DNA of 64,000 nucleotides from Juglans regia (taxonomy: Eukaryota; Streptophyta; Magnoliopsida; Fagales; Juglandaceae), in NCBI RefSeq assembly GCF_001411555.2, contig NC_049912.1, forward strand, positions 30,791,514 through 30,855,513. Reading direction: 5' to 3'. Positions within the stretch are counted from its first letter, which is position 1. Every line of letters starts with the position of its first letter. The position numbers were made by a program, and so were the translations under genes. A model generated the notes under the pieces. It saw only the letters and a program-made list of their open reading frames with translations, was not told the DNA's origin and did no database searches. Positions 11,901 through 24,518 of this stretch are shown one piece after another.

Positions 11901-12876
11901 ACATGGCAAATTGCTTTGGTTAATGCAGGGGATGTTTAGAACCAATGGAGAGTGTGGTTATGTTAAAAAACCTGATTTTCTGATGCGAAGGGGTCCTCAT
12001 AATGAGGTGTTTAATCCTAAAAGAACCTTCATAGTGAAGAAGACATTAAAGGTGAGAATAATATTTTGGCTTAAGAAAAGAATGTTTAGCCTAATGACCT
12101 CCTCTCAGCATTCATTTTCATTATCGGGTGAAAATATATATCGGAGATGGGTGGCACTTGGATTTTAACCCAACACACTTCGATTCATTCTCGCCACCTG
12201 ATTTCTACACAAAGGTATAGTTGGATGTGTGGGGGTGATAACCTTAAACATATTTTTTTTTTCCTTTGCATAATTGCTTAGAGTTGTGACTTTTGCAAAA
12301 TGTATCATTGTACCTTTTTCATCATCTTGAAGCTTGATGTAACTTTGTATTTGCAAATATGCCCATTAGCCCATAAACATATTGGAATCACAAGTTGTCT
12401 GGACCTGTTGCAATGCTGATGCTTTATTTATGATTTATGACTTTTAAGTACCGGTCTAATAATACCAGTCAATTATAAGATGTACACACTTGCAACACGC
12501 TCATGCACATATACTCATATTTCAGTGGTGTCACTCCTAGAAATATATTGCACATGTACCGTGATTTCTTTTTTAAATGGCAGATTCATATTGTTGGGGT
12601 GCCAACTGATGCTGCTAAGAAGAAAACAAGAATAATTGACGATGATTGGGCTCCTCCTTGGGATGAAGAGTTTGAATTCCCTTTGACGGTTCCTAATCTT
12701 GCCTTGCTTCGGATTGAAGTACGGGAGTACGATAGGTCTGAGAAGGACAACTTCGGTGGGCAGACATGTTTTCCTATCTCAGAACTAAGACCCAGGATCC
12801 GTGCTGTACCACTCTATGACCGAATGGAGAGAAACAAAAATCTGTGAAGCTTCTAATGCAGTTTCAGTTTGTATAG
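8986..12876 (+). pseudogene. Phosphoinositide-specific phospholipase C, inactivated tandem copy
   Basis: It is parallel to the intact PI-PLC gene at 18167-24518, with the same nine-exon layout: 8986-9493 (holding a MITE), 10186-10382, 10506 to about 10650, 10721 to about 10972, 11045 to about 11272, 11374-11491, about 11899-12051, 12128-12214 and 12583-12876. X-domain residues ([22 protein letters not shown]), the Y domain and the C2 domain are recognisable. Lesions are: a 181-bp MITE in exon 1 that brings an early TGA; in-frame TAG codons at 10543, 10624, 10892, 10946 and 11468; the exon 8 acceptor read as CGG instead of CAG (12125-12127); and a one-base frameshift near 12835 that hides the expected SVKLLMQFQFV end. 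A protein starting at the internal ATG 9227 would stop at 10545, before the end of the X domain. It arose by tandem duplication with its neighbour. Confidence 0.93.
9036..9216. mobile_element. MITE inserted in exon 1 of the PLC pseudogene, with target duplication
   Basis: The AT-rich insert starts with ATTTGGATGTTGA-like sequence and ends in CCAAAC. The word GAAGTTTAAGAT occurs on both sides (9024-9035 and 9217-9228). Removing the insert and one copy restores a continuous reading FSRKFKMNELSPP. At least five relatives lie elsewhere in this window. The superfamily was not determined; part of the 12-bp match may be terminal sequence rather than duplication. Confidence 0.88.
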
Positions 12877-13273
12877 GCCATAGGATTTCATTCATCCAGG
12901 ACATATGCTCTTGTAATTGAGTCCATATTACATTTTTACACCGTTTTGAGCTAGACGTTACAGGTGTGCGTTTTAACTAGTTGATAGAAAGCTTTGTGGC
13001 CGTGTTTCCCTCTTAGAATAGGCATTGATAATTGGAAAGGCAGTCTTCTAGACTTTTAGTTTTAGTTGGGTCACCGGATTCTAACGAGTCATCAATTTCC
13101 ACAGATTGTTTTGGATTAGAGACTCGCAGCAATTGGGAATGAAGGAGTGAGGTGCTGCAATGGTCATATTTAAAAGGTTAAAAGGCTAATTATGAATACG
13201 TCAGAAAGTAGGAAAGAAGAAGCGAATCCAAGTTTAATTGGGCTCGTTTGGATGCTAAAGTGCTAAACTTATC

Positions 13274-13783
13274 TTAGAGCATTCTCATTGGCTTGATTAA
13301 ATGAGAAAATTATCTAAAATTTAGATAACTTGTATAAAAAAACTCTATATTAGATTGGTCATCTTTAAAATAATTTACATTTTTGCTACAGTCATTGGCC
13401 AAATATAAACAATCATAATTAATTCTTTAAATATTAAAATATTAATTTCTCACTCAAAGCAAACAAATTAAATTAATTAGAATATAATTAACATTTAATA
13501 TTTAGGATATAATTATTATTAACATTTGATAATACTTTTTTAATATTAATTTAATTAGAATATAATTATTATTAATATTTAATTGATAGAATTATAAAAT
13601 ATGATAAAAATAAATTTAATTAATTAATTATTAAAATAATAATATTTTAATATTATATAAAATATGAATGATTAATTTATTGTATGGATTAAATTTAAAT
13701 AAAATAAATAAATATAAAAAAATATGATATTGATTAAATTTTAAAAATACATTTATCCAATCAATCAATAAGGATGTTCTAAA
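13274..13783. mobile_element. AT-rich MITE with long imperfect terminal inverted repeats
   Basis: The left end (TTAGAGCATTCTCATTGG) and the reverse complement of the right end (TTAGAACATCCTTATTGA) match over about 25 bp. The interior is non-coding and over 80% A+T, and TTA/TAA flanks are present. It lies 3' of the PLC pseudogene. Confidence 0.7.
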
Positions 13784-13979
13784 ATTCAATTTTAAACTGC
13801 ACTCCAAACACACAGTCGAGCTTTGACAGAGTGCAATGCAACTTTACACTCCGTGGGACCCATAACTGACACCCCAAAATACAAGAGTATTTTTCCTGCA
13901 CCGACCGTACTCTCTCTGTTTCACTTCCCCCTCAAAAACCATATCCTTCCCCAATCTCTTTCACCGTAGCAGACCCTCG

Positions 13980-14530
13980 ATACTATCGAGCGAGCTGACC
14001 CACGACCGTAGCAGGCCCACGTTGCAATAAACGGAGCACCGCAGCCATCGAGCGAGTATTTTTCAATTTTGGAGCACCGCCAGCCAGTATAGTTGAGACC
14101 CATTACATCGAACGACATCCATTGTTGCCGACAGAGAACTCCCACAGAGAACCTCCAGCCATCGAGCGAGTCTTTTTCAAGTTTGGAGCACCGCCAGCCA
14201 TATATAGCTGAGATCCATTGCATCAGCATCCATTGTTGGTGAGAAATGGAAGGAAAATCCATTGTTGTTTTAGTCCTTCAAGCAACGTGCGAGAGATAAA
14301 TTACTGGAATGACGCACGTTCTTGGTGAGATATGGAAGGAAAATAGCAGTGGAAAGAAATTTAGGGGAGGAAGACGTTTTTTGGGATCGAGCGGCGCTGG
14401 GATAAACCGAAATGGACACATTTCGCTCGAGCGGTTCTTACATGCGTCAAGCGCCATCTTCGAGCGACTGAGCCCCCTCGAGCGAGAGACAAATGTCTCG
14501 AGCGCTTTTTCGAGCGACGACTCAGTTGTC
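13980..14530. repeat. Cluster of CGAGCG-type motifs with an internal ~115-bp tandem duplication
   Basis: About ten copies of TCGAGCGA/CTCGAGCG-like words occur in 550 bp, in both a diverged tandem duplicate (about 14043-14110 and 14155-14230, each with TTTGGAGCACCGCCAGCCA) and in the following 14385-14525 stretch. It is GC-rich against AT-rich flanks. No protein family is recognised in the open frames; it may be a fragment of a retroelement. Confidence 0.6.
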
Positions 14531-17500
14531 TGGGCGCGTCAATTTTTTTTTTCCTCCCGTAATTTTTGACATTCTTTATTACTAATTAAATAATATATAA
14601 ATAAATAATAGAATAAAATGTAGGCATTATTTTATTTTGTGTTTTTAAAACATGGAGTAAGAAAATTTTGTTTTGATAGTGTTCGAAATATGTTGTTGTA
14701 ATTTTTTTATATGCATAGGGATTTTATATTTGATTTTTGATATTTATTAGTAAAGAATTTAATAAATTAATTATTCAATCATTATAATAACTTTTCAATA
14801 ATAGGTGGGTTCATACATTTTTTAACTTTTTATAAATAGTATTTAATTCATCTTAGATGGATCTCACATAATTCACTCTATCATAAAGAATTTAATTCAT
14901 CTTAATTTAATTTAGTTCAACATTTAAATACAGTCTAAATAATCTTAAACAATATAAGATTGTTTCATTATCGTGCAGGGAAGTTGTTCCATTTACTGAT
15001 TTACGTTCGAATTCCCATTTTGCAAGTCTTTTTGAAATGCGACTACTCATCTCTAGATTCATTGGAAAATACCCTTTTGACTTTTCTTCTGATTTCAACG
15101 TTAGTTATTACAAGCATCAAGATGACACTGTTATATATTTTCTATTTTTTTTTTAGCAAATGATCACAATGTTTGTTATGAAGAAAAATATTATTTGAAC
15201 TCGTTTAGTGGATATCTTTCAAGAATTAAGATGAATCTTTTATGAATTAACATGAACTAAATGACCACTAGATTATATAAAACTAAAATCAGGAATCTCA
15301 TTCTCTGAATAAAAGAAAAAAGGAAAATGTTAGGTTCACTGACATTTTTTATCGAAAATCTCTACTGAATGATTTGGCTGCTGTCGAGTAGATTTAAAAA
15401 AAGAACAAGAAAATAAACCAACTCATCTCCCTCATCTCCAAACTTTTCCTCCGAGCTCCCATCCCCCTCATCCCTAGCTACGAGCCCTCATCTCTCCCGT
15501 CTCCCTCATCTCCACTTACGAAGCTTCTCTTCCTGAAAATCTCGAGCAAATTGGGTAGAACTCAACAACTGCAACTCCTCCCTAACACCAAATTCATGGG
15601 ATGCATGATGTTAACATACGGTATGTTGGTCGTGCCAATCTCTGATATTTCTGTATGTAAAATGGAGCTCAATTAATTGGGGTTCTCTTTTTCTGCCATT
15701 TAAATATAATTACTTTGTGATAAGCTTGACAAAGTTAAAGTAAATGCAGGGTTACCGTTAAAAATATTGCAAAAAGGAGAGAAAAATTTTGAATACAAAA
15801 TAAAAATAGATGACAGAGTTTACAGCAATTAGAAATATGTCGCTCATAAATTAAATTTGCAGATCAAGATGCAAAGGAAGCCCAATAAATTAACTAGAAA
15901 AACTCGAACTCAAACCCACAAGGTAAGAACATACACGAGTTTGATATTGGAGAAAAGTCATCGTTGCTGGATAGCTTGGGGAATTCTAGAGCCAGGACAC
16001 TTCAAATCCAAACCAGTTCTTTGAAAAAGCAGCAAACTCTAGAAACTCGAAGACCAAACATTTTCTAAATGCAAAGCAGTGCTTGTCCTCTCTGATTATT
16101 CGCCATAAATCTAGATCCTAGAGGGTTAGCTATTTGATGCATTAAAGTCCAGCCATGTCTGTTAACCAGAGAAAACAAAAAATAAAAAATTGCAAAAGGT
16201 TTCTACCCATATATATATATATATGTATGTATGTATATGTATAAGAGGTTGATGCTGAAAATAAAGGAAGAAAGCTGAAGGCTAGCATTTGAAAGCTGCA
16301 GCAATACAACGAGAGGAGAGGGACGATTGGTTGAGTCTATTTTATTTTTGTTTTATTTTATTTTTATATTTAAGTCAGGTGGCATGCCAGTTGGGACATG
16401 TCATTCGGTAAAAAAAATTTGTGGCCAGCTTCCGTGACTGACTGTAGCAACTTCCAAAGAAAAATGAACTAAAATTCAGTACGATACTGGGAATATTCTT
16501 TTGAATGCACGAGCGAGAGGTGAGCAGTACAAATTAGGAAGACCTCGAACCTCCAATTCCCTCTCACCAGAAATGTGCGCATTTGTTCTTATAATGATGA
16601 GATATGTTAAAATAAAATATTATTAAAATATTTATTTTTAATTTAAATTTTAAAAAATTAAATTATTTATTTTATTTTTAATAAAAATTTAAAAAAATTA
16701 TAATAATTAAATAAGATAAGATGAAAATTTTTATAAAAATCAATTAAATCTTAATCCTCGTCTTTTTCAATGGCAACTCAATATTTTCTTACGTGTCCAA
16801 CAACTTGGTTTGCGACAAGTCATGCTTATTTAATGAATAAAAATGTAACGTTACACCATAATAAATAAAAAGATGGAGAAAGGGAAGCTGCCGACAGGAA
16901 TAAAAGACCCATCGATAAATACATTGTAGCAAATAAGTCTCTTTCAAGTAGAGAGGATATTTCAAAAAAAAAAAAAAAAAGTAGAGAGGATAATTCAAGC
17001 TACAAAGGCAGATTGTGTCTTTCCATATAATATATTATTTATATACGTATATATATAGGAACGAGCTTCGTGCATTCGGATAAGATAGCAAGCTTATTAT
17101 TTTCTTGATGATTGAAATCATTTTTCAATTTGTAAATTTATGCTATGTGATGAATTTGGCTTGTATCTTATTAAAAATTTATTAGATACATTTGTTGGAA
17201 AGTGAATAGACTAAATTGAAAGATTGATGAAAAAGTTATTTTATTTTTTATTTAAAATAATATTATCTATTTATTTTTTAAATAAAATTATCCAATAGAT
17301 GTTTAACAAAATATAAGGTAAATCGATGTCTTGGCTATCAATCTATCATGAAGGTGTGTATTTCGAACTGCAAACAGTTGTTGGTGGTATTAGAGATTTA
17401 AAAATTGAAAGTACTTTAAAAAAAAAAAAAACTTTTGATATGACGTGATGATGCGAATTGTGTCCTCCATGTTATTTCCTAAGGAGAATAATAATATATA

Positions 17501-18166
17501 TATATATATGAATACTATTAATCAGTTATTATTTATTTTTATATATATTTTTTATAAAATATGAATATATATTTTATAAAATGTAAAATATAAGATAATA
17601 AATAATAGATAATGAGAAAGATTTTTCAAGTTTTAAATATATTAAAATGAGTCTCATTAAAAAATTTTTTTACAAAATCTGAGATTAAATATAAATTTTC
17701 ATCTTTATTAGTAAAAATATTTTAAAAGATAATAAGATAGTGTTTGGATGTTGAAGTGAGTTGATATAATAAAATATTGTTAGAATATTATTTTTTAATA
17801 TTATTATTATTTTGAGATTTGAAAAAATTAAATTATTTATTATATTTTGTATTAAAATTTAAAAAAATTGTAATGATGAGTTGAGATGAATTGAGATGAG
17901 TTTGAAAACCAAACAAAGTCCTGAATAAAGAAAAAAGTATAATCGGATATGCCAAAGCCAACTTTTTTAGGGGATCCAATAAAATCCTCCCACGTTTATT
18001 ATAATAAAAATGTATAGGGATGGGTGGGTCCCAGACCATCAGTACCATCTTCCTGCTGAAATTATTAACCCAAAGGGAAATGCCAAAACAATGTACCAAA
18101 ACCCAATCCGATCAAATAGATCTATTTCTGCGTCTTCCACTCCCATCCCAGACTAGACACAACAAT
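14531..18166. other. Intergenic, AT-rich, MITE relics and simple repeats
   Basis: It holds a degraded MITE (about 16595-16745), a clearer one (17740-17918), short AT microsatellites (about 16209-16225, 17030-17055 and 17491-17510) and poly-A tracts. No gene could be supported. The last 250 bases before 18167 should hold the promoter and leader of the intact PLC gene. Confidence 0.6.
17740..17918. mobile_element. MITE, same family as in the PLC pseudogene exon
   Basis: It begins GTGTTTGGATGTTGAAGTG, runs through the family-typical AATATTATTATTATTTTGAG interior and GTAATGATGAGTTGAGATG, and ends in AACCAAAC. It lies about 250 bp upstream of the intact PLC start. Confidence 0.75.
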
Positions 18167-21100
18167 ATGTCCAAACAGACCTACAAAATCTGCTTCTGCT
18201 TCCCCCGGCGCTTCAGGCTGGCCGCAGCGGAAGCACCGGACGATGTCAAGATCCTATTCAGCCAGTACTCGGAGAATGGAACTATGGCCGCTGATCACCT
18301 CCGGAGGTTCTTGGTCGAGGTCCAGAAGGACCATAATGCCACCCTAGAGGACGCTCAAGCAATAATTGACGGTCTCGGCCGCCTCCACGACCTCCGGCAC
18401 CACAATATCTTTCATCGAAAGGGCATTACTGTCGAGGCCTTCTTGAAGTACCTTTTCTCTGACACTAACCCTCCTCTCTCACCTCTCGGGGTAATGCTCA
18501 TACTCTTTAAAGCCTTCGTTGTCTCCTTGTAATTGCTTTTCTTTTTTCTTCTTCTTCTTCTTGTTGTTATTGCGTTTCTAAAAGGCATGTAGAAATTTAA
18601 TATTCTTTTTAAAGCCTCCGTTGGCTGTAGACTTAAAATTCCATGTTTGATTCCGAGAACAATGGTGGAAAAGGAAAGAGAGAGACAATGTTAGTATGTG
18701 TTTGTTTTTGGAAGGAAGGAAAGGAAAGAGGTGGACTTAGGTCACTTAGCTAAGTCAAGTTTATTACTTTTTTATTTTATTTTATCGATCTGTCACCAAT
18801 AGTATTCTTCTTTCTCAGCAAGCTGTCACCAGTATGACCTATGAATGTGCTTATAATAATGATGCAACGCTTTTTCTTTTTTGGTTTTTGCATCACGTGG
18901 CATGCTGCCACGTATTTGTGATTACACAAATTTCGTAAGGAACAATTTGGGAAGAACAAGACGGCAAGCTCTATGGGCCCACCGTGGCCAATGTAGTCAA
19001 ATTAGCAAACTTTCGATCACCAATGTATTGTTTGACGAAGACTATTGTAGAGTTAATTACTGGCGATTGCTTTTTATGAACGTGATCGATACAAAATGCC
19101 TATGCCACGGAATCTGTTCTTAGTGAACATCCTCTAAAATTTGTGTCTCAATTTTCATTAAATTGATGGTTTTTCCTTATTTTGCACTTTCGTTTTTGTT
19201 ATCTTCCTTCTTTATAACTACTAGTTCAGGACAGACTAAGGACTTACACAATTGTTAATTAATTTACTTGCTGCTGTAAATTTAGAACAACAGCACTTTC
19301 TTGGTAACCATTTGCTATATTCTAGGTGCACCATGATATGACTGCGCCGCTGTCGCATTATTTCATATATACGGGTCACAATTCCTATCTGACCGGGAAT
19401 CAGCTGAGCAGTGCCTGCAGTGATGGCCCCATCATAAATGCCCTGCAGAAAGGTGTGCGGGTAATTGAATTGGATATATGGCCGAACTCCAAGAAAGATA
19501 ATGTGGAGGTTCTTCATGGAAGGTGTGATCTTTAACATGCGAACTTTTGTGCACATTATATGGGTGCAAGAGACTTCCCATCTTTTTTGACAAGAGAAAG
19601 TATATTTGCAATTGTAAATTGTGTAACCGTCGTAATCGTTTTGAAAAAAATGAATAAAACATGAGATTCATATGAAAAAAATTAATTTTTTAATAATGGA
19701 TGTCATACTTTTTCAAAACGATTACGCAGCGTTTACACACTTTATGATTTTATGTAGAATTACTCTTTTGACAATTAGAAACTAGTATTTGCCACCCAAA
19801 TAGTAATATTATTGATACAAGAGAGAGTTTAATGAGTGAGATTTGTAATTTTCCTATAAGATTGTACCTCTATGTTACAATAATACACCTTTTCCAATGA
19901 TATCCACTGCCAATTGGAATATCTTCAATTTTCAAATAAGTCTTTATGAACTCTGGTTGCACCCCCCTGCACCTTTAATAAAATTGGTTTATTTATATAA
20001 AAAAAGTAGTGAAGTAAATTGTCGCGGTTGAGCTGGTTGGCGAAAAAATGATTTATGTAGCCAACTCCAGTTATTGGGATTAACCATTGGTTTGGTCGAT
20101 TTAAGTTAATTATATTCTACTTGCCATGTTCTTAGTTAGCAGATTGGTTTTCTCGTATAGGACACTAACTACGCCAGTGGAACTCATCAAATGTTTGAAG
20201 TCTATAAAGGAGCATGCCTTTATTGCATCTGAATATCCAGTTGTAATAACTCTAGAAGACCACCTTACACCAGATCTTCAGGCTAAAGTGGCTGAAGTGA
20301 GTATTTAGTTTTATGAATAAATACATTTTCCGTCCTCCAATAACAATGTTTTATACCGTGCAATTGAACTATCAAAACTAACACATTACATACTCCTATT
20401 GCCATTTTTTGTTAAATAGCACCATCCATCTCAGTTTGGCTGTTAAGATGGCAATAATAGATGATATGGCGTAATCTTGTCTGTAAAATTTTAATGGAAC
20501 GTGCTATTTGATAGACAATGATAGAGGATGCAATGTGTCAGCTATTATAGTTTAGAGTGTAAAGTGTAAAGCATCAATTAATTGGAGGGTAAAAAATGTT
20601 TTTCTCCTTAATTTTATGTTGGTTTTAACAGTCTTCTAATAATTTACAATATGTTCACCAATTTCTAGATGGCCACTCAAACATTTGGAGACATACTCTT
20701 TACTCCTGGCTCAGAATCCTTGAAGGAGTTTCCATCCCCAGAATCCTTGAAGAAAAAGATTATCATATCAACCAAACCACCTAAGGAATACCTTGAGGCC
20801 AAAGAAATCAAGGAAAAAGAAAGCGATTCACAAAAAGGGAAAGCTTTAGGTGATGAAAAAGCTTGGGGGAGGGAAGTCTCAAACCTGAAAGACATAGCTG
20901 TGGCAAATGACAAGGTGCGGAGATGTATATAATTTACTTGTTCACTGATTTACTTGAGGTACTGAGTTCTTGTTTCCGCTTTCTGATGTCATATTCTGGC
21001 AGAATGATTTGGATGAAGAAGGGAATAATGAAGAGGAAGATCTTGATGATGCAGATCCCAAGTTGCAGCAACATGCAGCACCTGAATACAAGCGTTTAAT

Positions 21101-24100
21101 TACCATTCACGCTGGTAAGCCAAAAGGTGGATTACAAGAATGTTTCAAGGTGGACCCTGAGAAAGTTAGACGCCTTAGCTTAAGTGAGCAACAACTTGAA
21201 AAGGCTGTACTGACTCATGGGAAAGAACTTGTCAGGTATTAACACGATTTCTCTAACTGTGTTTTGCCTTTTTTGTTCTTTAGGTCTTGCAAAGAGATTT
21301 CATTTGTGCCTATGGCATGTTTTCAATGGTTACAAGAATGTCTCCCATCTAGTGATATTCATGCAAAAAGCTTCATCCAGGCTGGTTTTTTGAGTTTTTG
21401 CTTGTGTTTCTCGGTGCAGAGAAGCTCAATGTTCTGTAATATTCCTTATTGACATACCTTGAAAGATAGTTAAATGACATTAGAGCTTGACAAAGAAAGC
21501 CCTTATCTCCCTCAGAGATTCTTCATGCTTTCTCTTCTCTTCAAGTTACATATCTCCACCTTTCTTATTTTCACATTCCCCTCGAAGCTTCTCATCATGG
21601 CCATTGAACTCCAAGTTTCTTTCTTTAGCAAGAGTACATCTAGATTTTCTTGTTTCTTGTACTGTAAAACTGTCGAATTGCAAGTTCACCAACATTATTT
21701 TAGCAACCCTTACCATCATTGTCAATTCTTTACTCTCTTCAAAGTGGTCTACTACACTTATGGAATGCAAGTTGCATGGGAGAGAATTGTTTTGGAGAAT
21801 AGTGCCCTGTTGCTTGCCTATTAAGTAAGAACATCGCGGATTTTATGCGCATGAAGAACAATTTTTGGTCCCTACGCCAACAACAGGAAGAAGATTAACT
21901 ACTCCTTGTTTCAATTCATGAGAATGGCATGGTTGGGGAATAATTGAGGTTTGGAGCAATCCAAGCAACATCAACAGTAGAGCTCATTGGCCATTTACTA
22001 ACCCCCGCTCCCATTTCTTGGGCTTTTAGATCCTCGTTTCCACAAAGACCAAAGCACACTATTACTAGGTCCTACATGTTTAAAGACTAAACAACCACCC
22101 CCAAGGAGTAACCAGATGCCAATGCCACACAATTTGCATGACTGGGCCCTCCACTTGAGAATTTATATATTGATATATCAGTGAGAAAGAGAATCGTTGC
22201 TAGAGATTTATCAAGCTAAAGTACTAGTTATATGGACTATAATAACTGAATCTTAGCGGAGGCCTTAGCTGTGAGATGGGCTCTAGAGCTAGTACAACAG
22301 GGAGCTGGGGTAATGTTCTGGTGGAAGGCTATGCTGCACCTTTTAATCGTACACATTCTGAAAAAGAAGGTGCTGTCTAACTGGAGTGTTGAGACTTCAG
22401 TTTATGATATTTGGAAGCTTAGGGGTACCGTTTTGTATATTAATATGTCTAGGGTTAGTAGAAATTCCAATTTTGCAGCAGATGAACTTCGGAGTGGGCA
22501 GTATGGCTACTTTTGTATGTTTTAATGTCTGTCATGTTTGAGCCAGACCAACATAAGGCTTTTTCTCTTCAGCAACCAAAAAACCTTAAGGATGATCTAA
22601 AAGTGCTGTTCTGACACAGTTCATGTGATGAATTAGTGCAGAGGAAGAACCAACTACTAGAGATCCTCTTTATAAGATGAATCAATATGGTGGTACTGCT
22701 ATTTTTGGTCGATCACTTACTTTAAAATGTTAGTAGCCATGGTTAGGAAGGGCCTCTTTTGGCAGGATAACAATTAACTGGTTGTGTGAAGTTATTGCCA
22801 GAGACAGGTCTCAGGCTTGATATTCTATGGTGGGTCCTATACATTGAATCAGTTGCAGCCTTCAGGTGTTTAGTGCCAGTAGTCTCCTGCAACTACCATA
22901 AGTTTTCTACTGTAACATTTTTACATATATAAAAATTCAAATCTTGATTCCCAAAAAAAAGTCTTTCCATGTTCTGATGATAGTTTTGCTGTAGGTTTAC
23001 ACAGCGAAATATTCTGAGGGTCTATCCAAAGGGTACACGCATTGACTCATCAAATTACAACCCCCTAATTGGGTGGTCGCATGGAGCCCAAATGGTTGCA
23101 TTTAACATGCAGGTTTGTTTAGTTTGTTTGTTTTTGTTTTCTTCTTTTTAACTTTTTTAAGTCGGGGATATCTTGCTTTAACTATTCCCTTATCATTTGA
23201 TCAAATTGCTGCTCTTTTATTTTTTATTTTTCCTTTTCTTTTGTTCTGAAGTTATGAGTATAGTAATTAATTAGCTGCTCGTGTATGAAATTTGTAGCAG
23301 TATTTTCTTTTAACTTGAGCCATTAGAAAAGTGATCTGCACGTGTATGTCTATGATTGCCCATGGTATTCCCCACACAGAACTACTTTTCTGATAGGAAA
23401 GAGATGCTATTGGATTTGATCATTTGGAACTTTTGTGACTATTTGATTGTCTCTATGACCCTTGCTGATCAGTGAATTAAGTTTGGTCCTAATACTGATC
23501 TCTGCCTGTGAAAGTTGTTCTAAAGAGTTCACCTCTGGTAATTACCCTATAACAGGGATATGGAAGATCACTGTGGTTGATGCATGGAATGTTCAGAGCA
23601 AATGGTGGATGTGGTTATATTAAAAAACCGGATTTCCTATTGAAGACCGATCCAGATAATGAGGTCTTTGACCCTAAAGTTAGATTAACAGTGAAAGAGA
23701 CTTTGAAGGTAAGTGCTTTTTAGTGCCAGAGCTTTTGGCTGCATTTAGTTTCCTTAGTGATTCAGGGAAGTGCCTTCGACAATATACATCTATTTTTTTT
23801 TTTTTGTTTATGTCTTGATCAAGGGTTAGTTCTTTTGTTATTCACCAGGTCACTGTGTATATGGGTGAAGGATGGTATTATGATTTCCCTCACACGCACT
23901 TTGATGCATTTTCCCCACCAGATTTCTATGCAAGGGTAAGTTGATGGAATCTATGAAAAATGTCTCGATTCATAAAGCCTGCATTCTGTTCTAGTTTGAC
24001 CTCTGGTGTGCCTTGCTCATCTGCTGTGATTCTTATCAATGTCTTGAGTTTTGCCTTTAACAGCGTGTGTCTTGCCTTTAATTCACAAGTCGTGGCTTAT

Positions 24101-24518
24101 GCAATTGGTTGGTCTCTATGCTTTACCCAGCATCCCCATTTCTTCCCAGGATGCCCTTCAGCAACTCATGGTCTTTTTGAAAAGTTTCTCCATTTAAGAT
24201 ATGATTTGCTCGATCTGTGTGCAGGTCGGAATTGCTGGAGTTCCTGCTGATACAGTTATGAAGAAAACGAAGACATTGGAGGACAATTGGGTGCCTAATT
24301 GGAATGAGGAGTTTGAGTTCCCACTAACTGTCCCAGAACTGGCTTTGCTTCGGATTGAAGTTCATGAGTATGACATGTCTGAAAAGGATGACTTTGGAGG
24401 CCAAGCATGTCTACCTGTGTCTGAACTAAGAAGCGGGATTCGAGCAGTTCCACTGCATAGTCGTGAGGGAGAGAAGTACAAATCTGTAAAGCTTCTTATG
24501 CGCTTTGAATTTGTGTGA
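18167..24518 (+). CDS. PLC2: Phosphoinositide-specific phospholipase C (plant PLC2-like), 9 exons
   Basis: Exons 18167-18490, 19326-19522, 20161-20296, 20669-20914, 21003-21235, 22995-23112, 23556-23708, 23849-23935 and 24225-24518 give 595 aa with all phases consistent. It has the plant PI-PLC plan without a PH domain: an EF-hand-like N-terminus ([12 protein letters not shown] opening, residues 1-108), the X domain (109 to about 255, with catalytic His126 in [10 protein letters not shown], Glu156/Asp158 in IELDIWP and His172 in VLHGR), an acidic linker (about 270-325), the Y domain (about 330-445, [15 protein letters not shown] to [15 protein letters not shown]) and the C2 domain (about 470-595). 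The family cleaves PtdIns(4,5)P2 or PtdIns4P at the plasma membrane, in a calcium-dependent way, to inositol phosphate and diacylglycerol. No lesion was seen. The exact Arabidopsis orthologue is uncertain; the N-terminus is closest to PLC2. The dead upstream copy is its tandem partner. Confidence 0.93.
22255..22500 (+). pseudogene. RNase H-like (RVT_3) remnant of a retroelement in PLC intron 5
   Basis: A short frame reads [16 protein letters not shown], then after a diverged middle [13 protein letters not shown]. This is the beginning and the conserved near-end motif of plant LINE-type RNase H domains. The segment lies inside the 1.76 kb intron 21236-22994 and has no start or full domain. The rest of the intron shows no other coding match. 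Confidence 0.6.

Noticed and set aside
14309..14569. 86-residue open frame across the CGAGCG cluster
   Set aside because: The frame is open because of repeated motif composition. No conserved domain or gene context supports it.
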